Position numbers and translations under genes: made by a program
Assembly (NCBI RefSeq): GCF_008329985.2
Contig: NZ_CP038437.2
Span: forward strand, 3,100,001 to 3,164,000
Direction of reading: 5' to 3'
DNA length: 64,000 nucleotides
Origin: Halomonas binhaiensis
Lineage (GTDB): Bacteria; Pseudomonadota; Gammaproteobacteria; Pseudomonadales; Halomonadaceae
Notes under the pieces: generated by a model
The model's input: the letters and a program-made list of their open reading frames with translations, nothing else
Told to the model about the DNA's origin: nothing
Database searches by the model: none
Shown here: one piece after another, positions 1-10,732 of the stretch
How the letters are laid out: every line of letters starts with the position of its first letter
How positions within the stretch are numbered: position 1 is the first letter of the stretch

Positions 1-1
1 C

Positions 2-529
2 AGCGACGGCAAGGACAACCTGCGTACTGCGGGCAAGGTGACATCCCATCTCTATCTCGGCGACACCCCCTTCTCCGTCTATCTGCACCTCTATGACTTC
101 CGTGACTACGGCTTTCATAGCCGTGAACAGGACCAGATCCTGGGGCTTGGCTATCGCCATACCTTCGGTAATGGCCTGTGGATCAAACCCTTCATCGGTG
201 CCGCTCGAGTCCAGAGCAGTGGTTATACCGGTATGAACGGCGGCATGCTGGGCTGGGTCGCCGGTTATGACTTCAATGCCCTGGGTCAGAACTTCAGCCT
301 GACAAACTGGCATGAACAGACCTTCGCCCGGGATGATGACTATCTCGAGCAGAACTACGTTGGCGCCAAGGCCGACGAGATTGGCACCAACGGCGCTGTT
401 GCCCTGTGGTGGCACCCTACCAGGATGCTGACCACGGGCCTCCAGTACCGTTATTCAGATGAAAAGTTAGGCTCGCCGGGCCAGTACCAGAACGCCGTGA
501 TCTACTCTCTTAAGTTCAACTTCTTGTAA
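2..529 (+). CDS. Tsx-like nucleoside-specific outer membrane channel, C-terminal part
   Basis: The frame is open from base 2, so the gene begins before the window and only the last ~175 residues are visible. The sequence alternates short amphipathic beta strands with Gly/Asp/Asn turns, rich in Trp, Tyr and Phe, and ends in a hydrophobic strand (YSLKFNFL) as outer-membrane barrels do. The pattern resembles the Tsx/OmpK family (Channel_Tsx), which lets nucleosides cross the outer membrane. The next gene, 16 bases downstream on the same strand, is the inner-membrane nucleoside permease nupC, followed by the deo genes, so the context fits nucleoside uptake. The family call rests on barrel character, a few Tsx-like motifs and context. 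OmpK-type general porin function is the main alternative. Confidence 0.75.
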   Translation, partial: SDGKDNLRTAGKVTSHLYLGDTPFSVYLHLYDFRDYGFHSREQDQILGLGYRHTFGNGLWIKPFIGAARVQSSGYTGMNGGMLGWVAGYDFNALGQNFSLTNWHEQTFARDDDYLEQNYVGAKADEIGTNGAVALWWHPTRMLTTGLQYRYSDEKLGSPGQYQNAVIYSLKFNFL

Positions 530-545
530 GAAGGCGACCGAACCT

Positions 546-1811
546 ATGACGCTTATCATGAGTCTGGTGGGCATGGCGACTCTCGTCATCATCGCGATCC
601 TGTTTTCCAGCAATCGTCGCGCTATTCGCCTGCGTACGGTACTAGGAGCCTTCGTCATACAGGCAGGGCTCGGCGCCTTCGTTCTTTATGTTCCTTTTGG
701 CCAGAAAGTGCTGAAGACCATTTCCGATGCGGTCAGCCAGGTGGTGGCATACGCCAACGATGGTATTGGCTTCGTCTTCGGTAACCTGGCCAATGTCGAC
801 AGCACCGGCTTCGTCTTTGCAGTGAAAGTGCTGCCGGTCATCATCTTCTTTTCTTCCTTGACCGCCGTGCTCTATTACCTGGGCATCATGCAGTGGGTGG
901 TGAAACTGCTTGGGGGGGCCTTGCAGAAGGTACTTGGCACCTCGCGCACAGAGTCCCTTTCCGCAACAGCCAATATCTTTGTTGGCCAGACCGAAGCCCC
1001 GCTGGTGGTTCGTCCCTATATTGCCGGCATGACCCAGTCACAGCTGTTTGCCGTGATGTGTGGTGGCCTGGCATCAGTGGCAGGCTCTGTCCTGGCTGGC
1101 TACGCGGCTCTTGGAATTCCCATGGAATATCTGGTCGCTGCTTCCTTCATGGCGGCTCCTGGTGGCCTGTTGTTCGCTAAGCTGCTGATGCCGGAGACGG
1201 ATCCTGAAGCCGACCAGGCGGAACACCGTGTGGAGCAGATTGAGGAGGATGACAAGCCCAGCAATGTCCTTGATGCCGCCGCCTCAGGCGCTTCTTCCGG
1301 TTTGATGCTGGCCGCCAATGTCGGCGCCATGTTGCTGGCCTTCATCGGTCTGATCGCGCTGATCAATGGCATTCTCGGCGGTGTCGGTGGCTGGGTTGGC
1401 ATCGACAGCCTGAGTCTGGAGATGATTCTTGGCTGGCTGTTCTCTCCACTGGCTTTCCTGCTGGGCGTTCCCTGGAACGAAGCGACCTTGGCGGGCTCAT
1501 TCATTGGCCAGAAACTGGTCGTCAATGAGTTTGTCGCCTTCATCAACCTGGCACCCTATATCGATGGACAGCAGTTGGTGGAAAGCACTGGCCAGGTCAT
1601 GAGCCAGCATACAGCGGCCATACTGTCCTTTGCCTTGTGTGGTTTCGCCAACTTCTCTTCCATCGCCATCCTGCTTGGTGGACTGGGTAGCCTGGCACCC
1701 AGTCGCCGCCACGAGATCGCGCGTTTTGGCATCAAGGCGGTTCTTGCCGGAACACTGTCCAATCTGATGTCCGCCTGTATCGCCGGCTTTTTCATTACCC
1801 TCGGCGCCTGA
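546..1811 (+). CDS. nupC: NupC-type concentrative nucleoside transporter (CNT family)
   Basis: This 421-residue integral inner-membrane protein would import nucleosides by ion symport. It has the CNT landmarks: [13 protein letters not shown] near residue 150, [15 protein letters not shown] near 175, the EFVAFINLA segment near 325 and [12 protein letters not shown] near 365. Many hydrophobic helices are broken by one acidic cytoplasmic stretch (about residues 217-240, rich in Glu/Asp). Its length matches NupC/CNT proteins, which are usually about 400-425 residues. The ATG at 546 lies behind an AGAAGG-like ribosome site. It sits between a Tsx-like pore gene and deoC, so outer-membrane entry, inner-membrane import and catabolism are encoded in order. 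Substrate preference cannot be read from the sequence. Confidence 0.93.
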   Translation: MTLIMSLVGMATLVIIAILFSSNRRAIRLRTVLGAFVIQAGLGAFVLYVPFGQKVLKTISDAVSQVVAYANDGIGFVFGNLANVDSTGFVFAVKVLPVIIFFSSLTAVLYYLGIMQWVVKLLGGALQKVLGTSRTESLSATANIFVGQTEAPLVVRPYIAGMTQSQLFAVMCGGLASVAGSVLAGYAALGIPMEYLVAASFMAAPGGLLFAKLLMPETDPEADQAEHRVEQIEEDDKPSNVLDAAASGASSGLMLAANVGAMLLAFIGLIALINGILGGVGGWVGIDSLSLEMILGWLFSPLAFLLGVPWNEATLAGSFIGQKLVVNEFVAFINLAPYIDGQQLVESTGQVMSQHTAAILSFALCGFANFSSIAILLGGLGSLAPSRRHEIARFGIKAVLAGTLSNLMSACIAGFFITLGA

Positions 1812-1824
1812 TTACTGCTTACCT

Positions 1825-1844
1825 CCGGGCCCAGATGGGCCCGG
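1825..1844 (+). terminator. Hairpin between nupC and deoC
   Basis: A perfect 8-bp GC-rich stem (CCGGGCCC/GGGCCCGG) with loop AGAT follows the nupC stop and is followed only by TTCT, so it may terminate weakly. It could reduce read-through from transport genes into the deo genes, or protect the upstream mRNA end. Confidence 0.5.
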
Positions 1845-1904
1845 TTCTACGGAAACGCCGGTGGCTCTCTTTCTCTCGTCTCGGCCTTCCCATGGAGTCA
1901 TTCA

Positions 1905-2681
1905 ATGAACGATCTCACCCAGATTGCCCATCAAGCCCTCGCCCTGATGGACCTGACCAGTCTCAATGACGATGATGACGAAGCGTGCATTGAAACCCTT
2001 TGCCATAAAGCCAGAACTGCTGCTGGGCACCCTGCCGCCATCTGCATCTATCCGCAATTCATTCACACCGCCCAACGCGCCCTGGAGGCAGAAGGCCTTG
2101 CGGGTAAGGTCAAGATCGCCACAGTGACCAACTTCCCTGCGGGTGGTGACGATATTCAGGTTGCCGTGACCGAAACCCGCGCAGCCATTGCGGCAGGCGC
2201 CGATGAAGTGGATGTCGTTTTCCCCTACCGCGCCATGCTGGCAGGCAACAACGATATCGGCCGTGAGCTGGTCAGCCAATGCAAGGCGGCCTGTGGCGAG
2301 CGTGTGCTCAAGGTGATTCTGGAAACAGGTGAACTGCAAGACGCAGCCCTGATTCGTCGAGCTGCCGAACAAGCTGTCGCCGGTGGTGCCGACTTTCTCA
2401 AGACCTCGACCGGCAAGGTCGAGGTCAATGCCACTCCAGAAGCGGCACGCGTCCTGCTTGAAGTGATTCGCGATGCAGACCGTCCCGTAGCCTTCAAGGC
2501 AGCCGGCGGCGTGCGTAGTGCCGAAGACGCTGCACGCTACCTGGACATTGCCAGCGACATCATGGGGCCAGCCTGGGCCACTCCCGAAACCTTTCGATTC
2601 GGCGCTTCAGGCTTGCTGGACAACCTGCTGGCGACGCTGAACGGAAAAAGCCATCAAGAGGGCAGCGCAGGAGACTACTGA
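1905..2681 (+). CDS. deoC: Deoxyribose-phosphate aldolase
   Basis: Class I aldolase of 258 residues that cleaves 2-deoxyribose-5-phosphate to glyceraldehyde-3-phosphate and acetaldehyde, the last step of deoxynucleoside catabolism. The Schiff-base lysine lies in FLKTSTGKV (about K166), the second active-site lysine in [11 protein letters not shown] (about K198), and the conserved Asp in [12 protein letters not shown] (about D103). Length and motif order match the E. coli type of about 259 residues. It is the first of the deo genes; its TGA shares one base with the deoA ATG, which indicates translational coupling. Confidence 0.97.
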   Translation: MNDLTQIAHQALALMDLTSLNDDDDEACIETLCHKARTAAGHPAAICIYPQFIHTAQRALEAEGLAGKVKIATVTNFPAGGDDIQVAVTETRAAIAAGADEVDVVFPYRAMLAGNNDIGRELVSQCKAACGERVLKVILETGELQDAALIRRAAEQAVAGGADFLKTSTGKVEVNATPEAARVLLEVIRDADRPVAFKAAGGVRSAEDAARYLDIASDIMGPAWATPETFRFGASGLLDNLLATLNGKSHQEGSAGDY

Positions 2682-4030
2682 TGCTGATCCAGGACATTCT
2701 CGCCGCCAAGCGCGATGGCCAGGCACTTGATGAAGCCGCCATACGCCACTTCATTCAGGCCGTTGCTGAGAACAAGGCTGGTGACGAACAGATCGGCGCC
2801 TTCACCATGGCCACGGCGATCCATGGTATGTCGCTTGCCGAGACCGTCGCACTGACTTCCGCCACGCGAGACTCTGGCCGAGTGATGGACTACTCGGCAC
2901 TGAATCTCACCGGCCCAGTGCTCGACAAGCACTCCACCGGTGGTGTCGGCGACCCGGTGTCTTTGATTCTCGGCCCCTGGCTGGCAGCTTGTGGCGCCCA
3001 TGTCCCCATGATCTCCGGACGCGGCCTCGGCCATACCGGTGGTACTCTGGACAAGCTCGAGTCCATCCCTGGTTATGACGTCACGCCAACACAAGACACC
3101 TTCGCCAGACTGGTGACTTCGCCTGGTGTTGCCATTGTCGGACAAAGTGCCGACCTGGCCCCTGCCGACAAGCGGCTCTATGCGGTGCGGGATGTCACCG
3201 CTACGGTTGCCTCCCTGCCGCTGATCGTGGCGTCTATCCTGGGCAAGAAACTGGCCGAAAATCTCGACGCCCTGGTCATGGACGTCAAGATCGGCAATGG
3301 TGCCTTTCTGTCCAGCGATTCAGAAACCCGCAAGCTGGCCAGCACGATCGCGCAAGTCGCGACACTCTCGGGTACCCCGACCAACGCCGTGCTCAGCGAC
3401 ATGAATCAGACGCTGGCCACCAGCGCCGGCAATGCCGTGGAAGTGCATGAATGCCTAGCCATTCTCAAGGGAGAGCGGCACACCGGACGGCTGCTGGAAT
3501 TGACCCGCTATCTGGCGGTAGAAGCCTTGCTTTCAGGCAAACTGGCCCAGGATCGCGAGGAGGCTGAACGGCGCCTCGATGCAACCCTCGCCTCGGGCCA
3601 GGTAGCAGAACGCTTTGCACAGATGGTGGCCGGCCTTGGCGGTCCGACAGACCTGCTGGAACGCCCCTCAGCGTATTTGGCCAGTGCTCCTGTCATCCGG
3701 GATATCTATCCTGCAGATGCCGGCTTCGTCACCGCCCAGGACGTCAAGGCCCTGGGCATGCTGGTCGTGGAGCTGGGCGGCGGCCGCCGCCGCGCCGGTG
3801 ACCGCATCGACCACCGTGTCGGTCTGGATCATATTGCCGCCATCGGATCCTGCGTTGATGCGCAGACACCACTGGCTCGCCTGCATGCTGCCAGTAAGGC
3901 GGATGCCGATATGCTCGCGGAGCGCTTGCGTGACGCCTTCCACATCAGTGCTGAAAAGGTCGACTCTCCCCCTTTGGTCCATGATGTACTGACCCCTTCC
4001 CAAGACTCTCTTTCAGGAGATAGCCCATGA
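2681..4030 (+). CDS. deoA: Thymidine phosphorylase
   Basis: 449-residue cytosolic enzyme that phosphorolyses thymidine (and deoxyuridine) to the base and 2-deoxyribose-1-phosphate. The phosphate-binding segment [10 protein letters not shown] (about residue 85) and the family signature [16 protein letters not shown] (about residues 110-126) are intact. It starts on the last base of the deoC stop codon and overlaps deoB by four bases (ATGA), so deoC-deoA-deoB form a tightly coupled operon. Length is typical of bacterial DeoA (about 440 residues). Confidence 0.97.
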   Translation: MLIQDILAAKRDGQALDEAAIRHFIQAVAENKAGDEQIGAFTMATAIHGMSLAETVALTSATRDSGRVMDYSALNLTGPVLDKHSTGGVGDPVSLILGPWLAACGAHVPMISGRGLGHTGGTLDKLESIPGYDVTPTQDTFARLVTSPGVAIVGQSADLAPADKRLYAVRDVTATVASLPLIVASILGKKLAENLDALVMDVKIGNGAFLSSDSETRKLASTIAQVATLSGTPTNAVLSDMNQTLATSAGNAVEVHECLAILKGERHTGRLLELTRYLAVEALLSGKLAQDREEAERRLDATLASGQVAERFAQMVAGLGGPTDLLERPSAYLASAPVIRDIYPADAGFVTAQDVKALGMLVVELGGGRRRAGDRIDHRVGLDHIAAIGSCVDAQTPLARLHAASKADADMLAERLRDAFHISAEKVDSPPLVHDVLTPSQDSLSGDSP

Positions 4031-5286
4031 GCCGTGCCATCGTTATCGTCATGGACTCCTTTGGTATCGGTGCCTCTCCCGACGCCGAGCGCTTCGGTGA
4101 TAGCGGTTCAGATACTCTGGGGCATATCGCCCAGGCTTGTGCGCGGGGCGAAGCTGATGATCGTGGTCGCCAAGGGCCGCTTCATCTACCTAACCTGGCC
4201 CGCCTGGGGCTTTTCCATGCTCACCGCGAAGCCACGGGGCAGTTAGCTGAAGGTATCGAGCTCAGCGAAGCGGCCCATGCACTCGATGGGGCTTACGGCT
4301 ACGCCCAGGAGATATCCTCCGGCAAGGACACGCCATCCGGTCATTGGGAAATTGCCGGCGTTCCGGTGCGCTTCGACTGGGGCTACTTCGAAGCCAAGAA
4401 AGAGAGCTTTCCTGCCGAACTGCTCCAGGCCTTGATACACGAAGCAGAACTGCCTGGCGTTCTGGGCAATTGCCATGCATCCGGTACAGACATCATCGCC
4501 CGCCTTGGCGAGGAACACTGCCGCAGCGGCAAGCCTATCGTCTATACCTCAGCGGACAGCGTGTTCCAGATTGCTGCCCACGAGGAGACGTTCGGTCTTG
4601 AACGACTCCTGACACTGTGTGAAATCGCCCGAGGTCTGCTTGAGCCCTACAACATTGGTCGTGTCATCGCCCGCCCCTTTGTCGGTGACGATACCGCCAG
4701 CTTCACACGCACCGCCAACCGACGTGACTACAGTGTCGAGCCCCCTTCCTCTACCGTGCTGCAAAAGCTGACCGAGGCAGGAGGAGACGTCATCGCCATT
4801 GGCAAGATTGCCGACATCTATGCCCATTGCGGTATCTCTCAGCTGATCAAGGCATCAGGTCATGATGCCTTGATGGATGCCACGTTGAAGGCTCTGGAAC
4901 AAAGCGCGGGCTCCTCACGCAACACAATCGTGATGACCAATTTCGTCGACTTCGACATGGTCTACGGTCATCGTCGAGATGTCGCTGGCTATGCCGCGGC
5001 TCTGGAGCATTTCGATACCCGTCTTCCGGAACTGCTGAACATGCTGCAGGACGACGACATGCTGGTGATCACCGCAGACCATGGCTGCGACCCTACCTGG
5101 CATGGCAGCGACCACACTCGCGAGTACATCCCGGTACTGGTAAAAAGCGCAGGCCTGCCTGCTGGTTCACTGGGTAAACGCGAAAGCTTCGCCGACATTG
5201 GCCAAAGTCTGGCCAGTTTCCTGCATCTCTCGCCCATGGCCGATGGAGAAAGTTTCCTCCTTCACCGTCAGGGAAGCATTGAATAA
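4027..5286 (+). CDS. deoB: Phosphopentomutase
   Basis: 419-residue alkaline-phosphatase-superfamily mutase that interconverts (deoxy)ribose-1-phosphate and (deoxy)ribose-5-phosphate, linking nucleoside phosphorylases to DeoC. Metal-ligand motifs are visible: [17 protein letters not shown] at the N terminus and [18 protein letters not shown] near residues 355-372. The start overlaps the deoA stop by four bases. Length is slightly above the E. coli enzyme (407 residues); the extra residues appear to lie in the region around residues 40-75. Confidence 0.96.
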   Translation: MSRAIVIVMDSFGIGASPDAERFGDSGSDTLGHIAQACARGEADDRGRQGPLHLPNLARLGLFHAHREATGQLAEGIELSEAAHALDGAYGYAQEISSGKDTPSGHWEIAGVPVRFDWGYFEAKKESFPAELLQALIHEAELPGVLGNCHASGTDIIARLGEEHCRSGKPIVYTSADSVFQIAAHEETFGLERLLTLCEIARGLLEPYNIGRVIARPFVGDDTASFTRTANRRDYSVEPPSSTVLQKLTEAGGDVIAIGKIADIYAHCGISQLIKASGHDALMDATLKALEQSAGSSRNTIVMTNFVDFDMVYGHRRDVAGYAAALEHFDTRLPELLNMLQDDDMLVITADHGCDPTWHGSDHTREYIPVLVKSAGLPAGSLGKRESFADIGQSLASFLHLSPMADGESFLLHRQGSIE

Positions 5287-5313
5287 AGCAGCATCACCAA
5301 GGAGTCACTCTTT

Positions 5314-6054
5314 ATGGCAACTCCCCACATCAAGGCTGAACGCGGCGACTTCGCCGATACCGTGCTGATGCCTGGCGACCCGTTGCGCGCCAAGTACATC
5401 GCCGAAACCTTTCTCGATGATGCTCGCCTGGTCACCGATGTCCGCAACATGTATGGCTACACCGGCAGCTATCGCGGTCGCCAGGTCTCTGTCATGGGAC
5501 ATGGCATGGGCATTCCATCGGTTTCCATCTATGCCAAGGAACTGATCACCGAATACGACGTCAAGCGCCTGATCCGTGTCGGCTCTTGTGGTGCGGTGCG
5601 TGATGACGTCAAGGTCCGCGATATCATTATCGGTCTTGGCGCCAGCACCGATTCCGGGGTCAACCGCTCTCGTTTCCGCGGCCTGGACTTCGCGGCCATT
5701 GCCGATTTCGAGATGACTCGCCATGCAGTGGATGCCGCCAACGAGCAAGGCGTGGCGGTGAAAGTCGGCAACATCTTCTCTGCTGACCTCTTCTACCACC
5801 CCGATCCCGCATTGATCGATACTCTGCGTCAGTACGGCATTGTCGGAGTGGAGATGGAAGCGGCCGGACTGTATGGCGTGGCGGCTGAATTCGGCGCTCG
5901 GGCCACCACCATCTGCACCGTGTCGGATCACATCGTCCATGGTGATTCGCTTTCCAGCGACGACCGTGCCACTACCTTCGACGACATGATGAAAGTCGCT
6001 CTGGAGTCGGTACTGCGCGATGATCAGGCGTCTCGCGACGGTAAGCAGGAGTGA
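5314..6054 (+). CDS. deoD: Purine-nucleoside phosphorylase, DeoD type
   Basis: 246-residue hexameric-type phosphorylase that splits purine (deoxy)nucleosides with phosphate. The N terminus ([15 protein letters not shown]) and [17 protein letters not shown] closely resemble E. coli DeoD, and the active-site segments [26 protein letters not shown] and TVSDHI (catalytic Asp) are intact. The YGVAAEFG and SDHI patterns favour DeoD over uridine phosphorylase (Udp). It follows deoB by 27 bases with an AAGGAG site before the ATG. Its stop overlaps the earliest candidate starts of cdd. Confidence 0.95.
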   Translation: MATPHIKAERGDFADTVLMPGDPLRAKYIAETFLDDARLVTDVRNMYGYTGSYRGRQVSVMGHGMGIPSVSIYAKELITEYDVKRLIRVGSCGAVRDDVKVRDIIIGLGASTDSGVNRSRFRGLDFAAIADFEMTRHAVDAANEQGVAVKVGNIFSADLFYHPDPALIDTLRQYGIVGVEMEAAGLYGVAAEFGARATTICTVSDHIVHGDSLSSDDRATTFDDMMKVALESVLRDDQASRDGKQE

Positions 6055-6059
6055 TGACC

Positions 6060-6485
6060 ATGAACGAGCATATCGACACCGATATCATCGCCACGCTTGT
6101 CGCAGTACGCAGCCGGGCCTATGTGCCCTATTCCGGCCATCCTGTGGGTGCCGTGCTGATAAGCGAGTCGGGAAAGCGCTATACCGGTGCCAATGTGGAA
6201 GTTGCCCATTACAAGGGGCTCTGCGCTGAGGCATCCGCCATCGCTGCCATGGTCAGCGCAGGTGAACGCCGCTTGGCTGAAGTCTATGTCATCGGCCCCG
6301 GCGAGCACCTGTGCACACCATGCGGCGACTGCCGCCAGCGCCTGCGTGAATTCGCCACCCCGGAGACAGTGATTCGCGTGGTCGATGCCCATGGCAAGCT
6401 GCTCAAGCGCTATAGCATGGATGAACTACTGCCGGACTCTTTTGGCCCCGAGAATCTCGGCAAGGACTCGTCAATGCACCATTGA
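6060..6485 (+). CDS. cdd: Cytidine deaminase
   Basis: Zinc-dependent deaminase of the small (~130-140 residue) homotetrameric type, converting (deoxy)cytidine to (deoxy)uridine. The zinc/catalytic motifs CAEASAI and PCGDCRQRL are intact, and VPYSGHPVGAVL gives the usual substrate-binding N-terminal segment. Possible starts are GTG 6051, ATG 6054 and ATG 6060. The AGGAG ending at 6051 is spaced eight bases from 6060 but only two from 6054, so 6060 is preferred. It closes the deo cluster and would feed pyrimidine deoxyribonucleosides into it. Confidence 0.95.
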   Translation: MNEHIDTDIIATLVAVRSRAYVPYSGHPVGAVLISESGKRYTGANVEVAHYKGLCAEASAIAAMVSAGERRLAEVYVIGPGEHLCTPCGDCRQRLREFATPETVIRVVDAHGKLLKRYSMDELLPDSFGPENLGKDSSMHH

Positions 6486-6503
6486 GCGGATCATCGCATA
6501 CCG

Positions 6504-6541
6504 GAAGCACGGCAGACGTCCACGGGCGCCTGTCGTGCTTC
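6504..6541. terminator. Hairpin between convergent cdd and the MscS-type gene
   Basis: A 12-bp stem (GAAGCACGGCAG against CTGTCGTGCTTC, one G-U pair) with a 14-base loop lies between two convergent genes. No clear T-run follows on either strand. A bidirectional transcription end is the natural reading. Confidence 0.5.
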
Positions 6542-6570
6542 TCAATACCGGCTTCTCGATACCGGCTTGA

Positions 6571-8904
6571 TCACGCGGGATCTGGAGCACCACCACTCGA
6601 ACTGGTCTGGTGCAAAGGGTCCGCAACTCCGGCTTCTCCAGGCTTGCGGCCGCTGGCATCGCGACGCTGATGATCCGGCTCTCCAGGCTGGGTAGTACCA
6701 TCCAGGCGCCCCCCTCCCAGGCCTTCCATGCTCACGCTAAGGCGTGGTGCTCCAAGATGAACCCCCATCTCTTCCATGCGTCGCTTGAGCAGCATGTTGA
6801 AGGCGCGGGATACATCCCACTGCATCTCGGGTGCGGTCCGGAAACGCATACGCAGAATGGCGCAACCATCCTCGAACCGATCAACCCCCTGCATCTCCAG
6901 CGGCGACCAGATATGGTGGCGCATCATGGGGTCCTGACGCAGATCCTTGGCAGTCTCCTGCATCAGGCTCGTCGCATCGTCGATAGGCATGTCATAGGGA
7001 ATACGAATCTTCATCAGCGCAATACCAAACTGACGCGACATGTTATGGATCGATTCGATACGCGAGAAGGTGATGATATGCACGATGCCATCCAGGTCGC
7101 GCAGCCGCACGGTGCGCAGCGTCAGGCCTTCGACCGTACCCATGTAATTATTGATCCTGACGAAGTCATCCACCGCCAGGGAGTCCTCGATCAGGATGAA
7201 GATGCCCGTGATCAGATCCTGAACCAGAGTCTGGGCCCCAAACCCCACCGCCAGTCCGATCACACCCGCCCCCGCCAGCAGCGGTGTCACATTCACGCCG
7301 ATGTTGGCCAGACCGACAATGGCAGCGATGATCACAATGGTGGCAAACATCACATTACGGATCATCGGGGTGATCGTCTGAGCCCTGGCCTGATTGACAC
7401 GCCGGCCACGAGAACGAGACGGGGAAGTCAAGGAGCTCTGAATGGCAGTATCCACAAAGATCCATGCCAGCCAGGCCAGCAATACGGTAAAGGCAATCGC
7501 CAGCACCGCATGCCCGAGACGTCCACTTGCCACCCCTTCACTACCGATGCCCACCAGAGAGCCACCCCAGACCTGCATGGACAACTCCGCGAACACCAGC
7601 CAGGCCAGCACATGGGCAAGCGTATACGCGAAGCGCTCCAGACGGCGCAGGTACTCACTGTTGTGGCGGTAGCGCTTGTGCGTTCGCTCATGGCGCTCGC
7701 GCTGACGCCGTAACAAGGCTGTCATCACCAGCGTCAATACCAGCAGGGCCGAATTGATGATCGAGCGAGCCAATGCCGTACCGACATCCCCTCCAGTGAC
7801 AAAAATGGATACCAGGGAAGCGCCGACAATCAACAATGCCGGAATATGCCATAACTGCCCAACCACCCGGATGACTTCAGCATGACTGCCGCTATCCCGA
7901 CGGTGGATATAATGTCGATGCCGGATCAGGTGACCAATCGGGCGTTTGAAACGCAAGATGAAGCGAAGCGACAGCAAAGCGGCCAGGGTATTGGCCAGCA
8001 CCGAGGCCAATGACGCCAGATCCAGGCCTAGCTGTTCGGTCAGGCGCGCAGTCTGAAAGGCATCTCCCAAGGCAATCAGGGCACCTATCACAAACAGCGG
8101 ACGCAAGGCTTTCTGCTGCAGGATATGGACCGCTGTATAACGGTGCCCACGCGTGAATACCGAAAGCACGGTTTCCACGACGACTGACAGCGTACGCCCG
8201 CACAAAGCAGCGTAAGCAATCAGCAGCACCGCCGTACGGCCATGGAATTCTGACGCCAACTGGGCCACCCCTAGCGCAGCCAGAAACCCTAGTGCCCAGG
8301 GCAGCATGCGACGCAGGAAATGGACAGCCAACAGCCAGGCCTTGGGTTCTCTGGGCAGGTCCATCGGCCATCCATAGTGCTTGCCGATCAAGCGTCCCAG
8401 AGCAATCAGGCCAACCACCATACCCACCCAGGCACTCAGCAACACACTGAATTCAATGAGAAAGCGTACGATCTCTCCGCCATCGGCCGCCACTACCTTA
8501 TCGATGGTGCTGTGCCACCCTTGAGTCAATCGGGATTTCCATTGCGCCCAGGGGGAATCTCCGCCATCGGCCTGGTTTCCCAACTCACTGACCGTTTCGG
8601 CCAAGGCGCCGAGCAACCCCTCTGAGGTCGAGTGCTCATCCGCCGAAACCTGATTGGCACTGCGTAATGATTTCAGTGTCTCGACCAATTGTGTCCGGCT
8701 CTGATCGTCTTCCAGAGTACTGATCAGCGTATCCAGGGATTGCTGCAGTTCCTGCGCAGAAGGCTGATCTGGCGATGAACTCTTGAGTGCGCTCAAGCCC
8801 AGGCTCTGTGCCTGCACAGGCAATGCCAACATCATTGCCAGCATTACCACCCCCAGCCATTGCATGGCCTGGATCGCATGTTCAGCCAACCAGTCTGTCC
8901 GCAT
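6571..8904 (-). CDS. MscS-family mechanosensitive channel, large YbiO-like type
   Basis: A 777-residue inner-membrane channel expected to open under hypo-osmotic shock. From the start at 8904 the protein begins with a signal peptide (hydrophobic core, then VQAQ near residue 33), a periplasmic stretch of about 170 residues, roughly ten hydrophobic helices and the MscS core: the pore helix region VIGLAVGFGAQTLVQDLITG (about residues 555-575), then the beta domain (SLAVDDFVRI, YMGTVEGLTLRTVRLRD). Domain order and length resemble E. coli YbiO. An upstream in-frame start at 9018 exists, but 8904 has AGGAG at good spacing and gives a proper signal sequence. Downstream of the beta domain lies the usual alpha/beta cytoplasmic cage, then a polar Gly/Pro-rich tail. 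Confidence 0.9.
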   Translation of the reverse strand: MRTDWLAEHAIQAMQWLGVVMLAMMLALPVQAQSLGLSALKSSSPDQPSAQELQQSLDTLISTLEDDQSRTQLVETLKSLRSANQVSADEHSTSEGLLGALAETVSELGNQADGGDSPWAQWKSRLTQGWHSTIDKVVAADGGEIVRFLIEFSVLLSAWVGMVVGLIALGRLIGKHYGWPMDLPREPKAWLLAVHFLRRMLPWALGFLAALGVAQLASEFHGRTAVLLIAYAALCGRTLSVVVETVLSVFTRGHRYTAVHILQQKALRPLFVIGALIALGDAFQTARLTEQLGLDLASLASVLANTLAALLSLRFILRFKRPIGHLIRHRHYIHRRDSGSHAEVIRVVGQLWHIPALLIVGASLVSIFVTGGDVGTALARSIINSALLVLTLVMTALLRRQRERHERTHKRYRHNSEYLRRLERFAYTLAHVLAWLVFAELSMQVWGGSLVGIGSEGVASGRLGHAVLAIAFTVLLAWLAWIFVDTAIQSSLTSPSRSRGRRVNQARAQTITPMIRNVMFATIVIIAAIVGLANIGVNVTPLLAGAGVIGLAVGFGAQTLVQDLITGIFILIEDSLAVDDFVRINNYMGTVEGLTLRTVRLRDLDGIVHIITFSRIESIHNMSRQFGIALMKIRIPYDMPIDDATSLMQETAKDLRQDPMMRHHIWSPLEMQGVDRFEDGCAILRMRFRTAPEMQWDVSRAFNMLLKRRMEEMGVHLGAPRLSVSMEGLGGGRLDGTTQPGEPDHQRRDASGRKPGEAGVADPLHQTSSSGGAPDPA

Positions 8905-9161
8905 CCTTACTCCTGACGTCACCGTCCGCCTCCTGCTGTCACCAGCCGCCTCTTGCGGGGGTACACGATAGACAATCGCTCCATGGGGCACATGATACGC
9001 ACCCCTCTGCCTCCTCACTACATTACAGCACCCTCACGGGCACCTTAATCCAGTATGGCGGATGCAGCATTGCGTAGTACCCCCTTCACTGCCATAGTTT
9101 CAGCCAGCCAGTTTGGAAAATCCTTCCACATAAATGAAAAGAGAGACTGACGAGGCGCATC

Positions 9162-10040
9162 ATGACGATTTCCCAGGTACGTATCGGGCATGGGCCAGAC
9201 AGCGCAGAGGTTCCCGCCATCGGTCAAGGCACCTGGCACATGGGTGAAGACCGCCGTTCCCATAGTGACGAGGTAAAGGCCTTGCAGCATGGGCTCGATC
9301 TGGGCCTAAGCCTGATCGACACAGCGGAAATGTACGCAGATGGCGGTGCTGAAGAGGTGGTGGGGGAAGCCATGAAAGGGCGCCGTGACGAGGTGTTTCT
9401 CGTCTCCAAGGTGTACCCCTGGAACGCTGGCCGCGATAGCGCCATCCGCGCCTGCGAGGCAAGCCTGAAGCGCCTGGGCACTGACCATGTGGACCTCTAT
9501 CTACTGCACTGGCCCGGCGGCATTCCTTTGGCAGAAACCCTTGAAGCCTTCGAGCGCCTGGCCGACAGTGGCAAGATTCGCCACTTTGGTGTCTCCAATT
9601 TTGACATCGACGAGATGCAGGCTCTGGCAGCACTGCCTGGCGCAGCTGAAGCATGCACCGTCAATCAGGTGCTCTACCATCTGGCATCCCGAGGCATCGA
9701 AGTGGCATTGCGCCCCTGGATGCAACAGCATCAGATGCCAATCATGGCCTATTGCCCCCTGGCACAAGCTGGTAGTTATGGCAGCAACCCATTACATGAT
9801 CCATCCATCATCCAATTGGCAGCAGAGCTTTCCCTCACCCCTGCCCAACTATTGCTGGCCTGGGTGACTCGCAAGACCAATGACTGCCGAGATGTCATCG
9901 CCATCCCCAAGGCCACGTCACTCGCCCATGTGGCAGATAACGCCAAGGCTCTGGAAATCGATCTGGACATGGATACGCTCACGCGGCTCGATGAATGGTT
10001 CCCGGCACCGTCACGCAAGGTGCCCCTGGATATCGTTTAA
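9162..10040 (+). CDS. Aldo/keto reductase
   Basis: 292-residue NADPH-dependent oxidoreductase of the AKR (beta/alpha)8 superfamily. The catalytic tetrad is visible: D53 (LIDTAEMY), Y58, K83 (VSKVYPW) and H116 (LLHWPGG). The cofactor-binding region is FGVSNFDIDEM near 145 and the AIPKATS phosphate-binding segment near 248. It resembles the bacterial AKR group of E. coli YeaE-like proteins; substrates (methylglyoxal or small aldehydes) cannot be told. It is monocistronic and divergent from the MscS-type gene. Confidence 0.92.
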   Translation: MTISQVRIGHGPDSAEVPAIGQGTWHMGEDRRSHSDEVKALQHGLDLGLSLIDTAEMYADGGAEEVVGEAMKGRRDEVFLVSKVYPWNAGRDSAIRACEASLKRLGTDHVDLYLLHWPGGIPLAETLEAFERLADSGKIRHFGVSNFDIDEMQALAALPGAAEACTVNQVLYHLASRGIEVALRPWMQQHQMPIMAYCPLAQAGSYGSNPLHDPSIIQLAAELSLTPAQLLLAWVTRKTNDCRDVIAIPKATSLAHVADNAKALEIDLDMDTLTRLDEWFPAPSRKVPLDIV

Positions 10041-10087
10041 CAAGACGCTGGTTCCCTTCTCAATCACCTGGCCCCAGTCACTTGGCG

Positions 10088-10660
10088 TCAGTCACTTGGA
10101 TAGCGCAGCGCGACCAGGTGCTGGGCAAGAGCCTCACTGCCAATCTCGCGCATGCGGGTAATGTTGCGCACGGGAATCTGCTCCGGATCAGCGTAATGCA
10201 TCAAAGCCTGTTCCAGCCCGGCTTCTCGCAGCAGGTGCCACACTGGCCAAGGGGAACGATTGGTGAAATTGGCAGGATCATCTTCATCGGAGCCCTCGAA
10301 GACGTAATCGGGATGGAAGCTTGCCAACTGGTAGACACCTTCATAACCCTGTTCCGCCAATAACGCTTCCGCCATGATCAAGGCGTCCAGGTAATCATCG
10401 AAGTCTTCCAGCCCCCGCTCAAATACCAGGAGTATCGTCTCTACTTCGGGCACACGATCAAGATGCGAACACGCATCGATCAGCCCGAGCAATGCCTCCT
10501 CCAGATGTCGCCCGTCAAGAGAGCGGTAATGTACCGAACCACGCTTTACCTCCCGCCCCGCGAAAGGACAGACGTTATGTGCCACGACAAAGGACTCCAC
10601 CCAGGTCTGGGTAGCCTTGATGCAAGGAGACACGCTACGGCCGGCTGTGGTTTCGGGCAT
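10088..10660 (-). CDS. DUF1415 family protein
   Basis: A 190-residue soluble protein of unknown function. It carries features typical of DUF1415: TWVESFVVAHNVCPFAGRE near the N terminus, the FDDYLDALIMAEALLAEQG helix and the conserved YQLASFHPDYVFEG followed by NRSPWPVWHLLRE near residue 140. The Cys in HNVCPFA and the His/Asp of FHPDY are candidate functional residues. The ATG at 10660 has AGAGGA at good spacing and is preferred over an in-frame upstream ATG at 10699. It lies 72 bases downstream of nfi on the same strand and may be co-transcribed. Confidence 0.85.
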   Translation of the reverse strand: MPETTAGRSVSPCIKATQTWVESFVVAHNVCPFAGREVKRGSVHYRSLDGRHLEEALLGLIDACSHLDRVPEVETILLVFERGLEDFDDYLDALIMAEALLAEQGYEGVYQLASFHPDYVFEGSDEDDPANFTNRSPWPVWHLLREAGLEQALMHYADPEQIPVRNITRMREIGSEALAQHLVALRYPSD

Positions 10661-10732
10661 CACATCCTCTGAAAGAGATAATCTGAAAGGAATAAACAAT
10701 GTGAAGTATTCGGACGACGATCACTTCAAGGA

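Noticed and set aside
6610..7713. 367-codon plus-strand frame
   Set aside because: Antisense to the MscS-type channel; composition and lack of any family resemblance mark it as a shadow.
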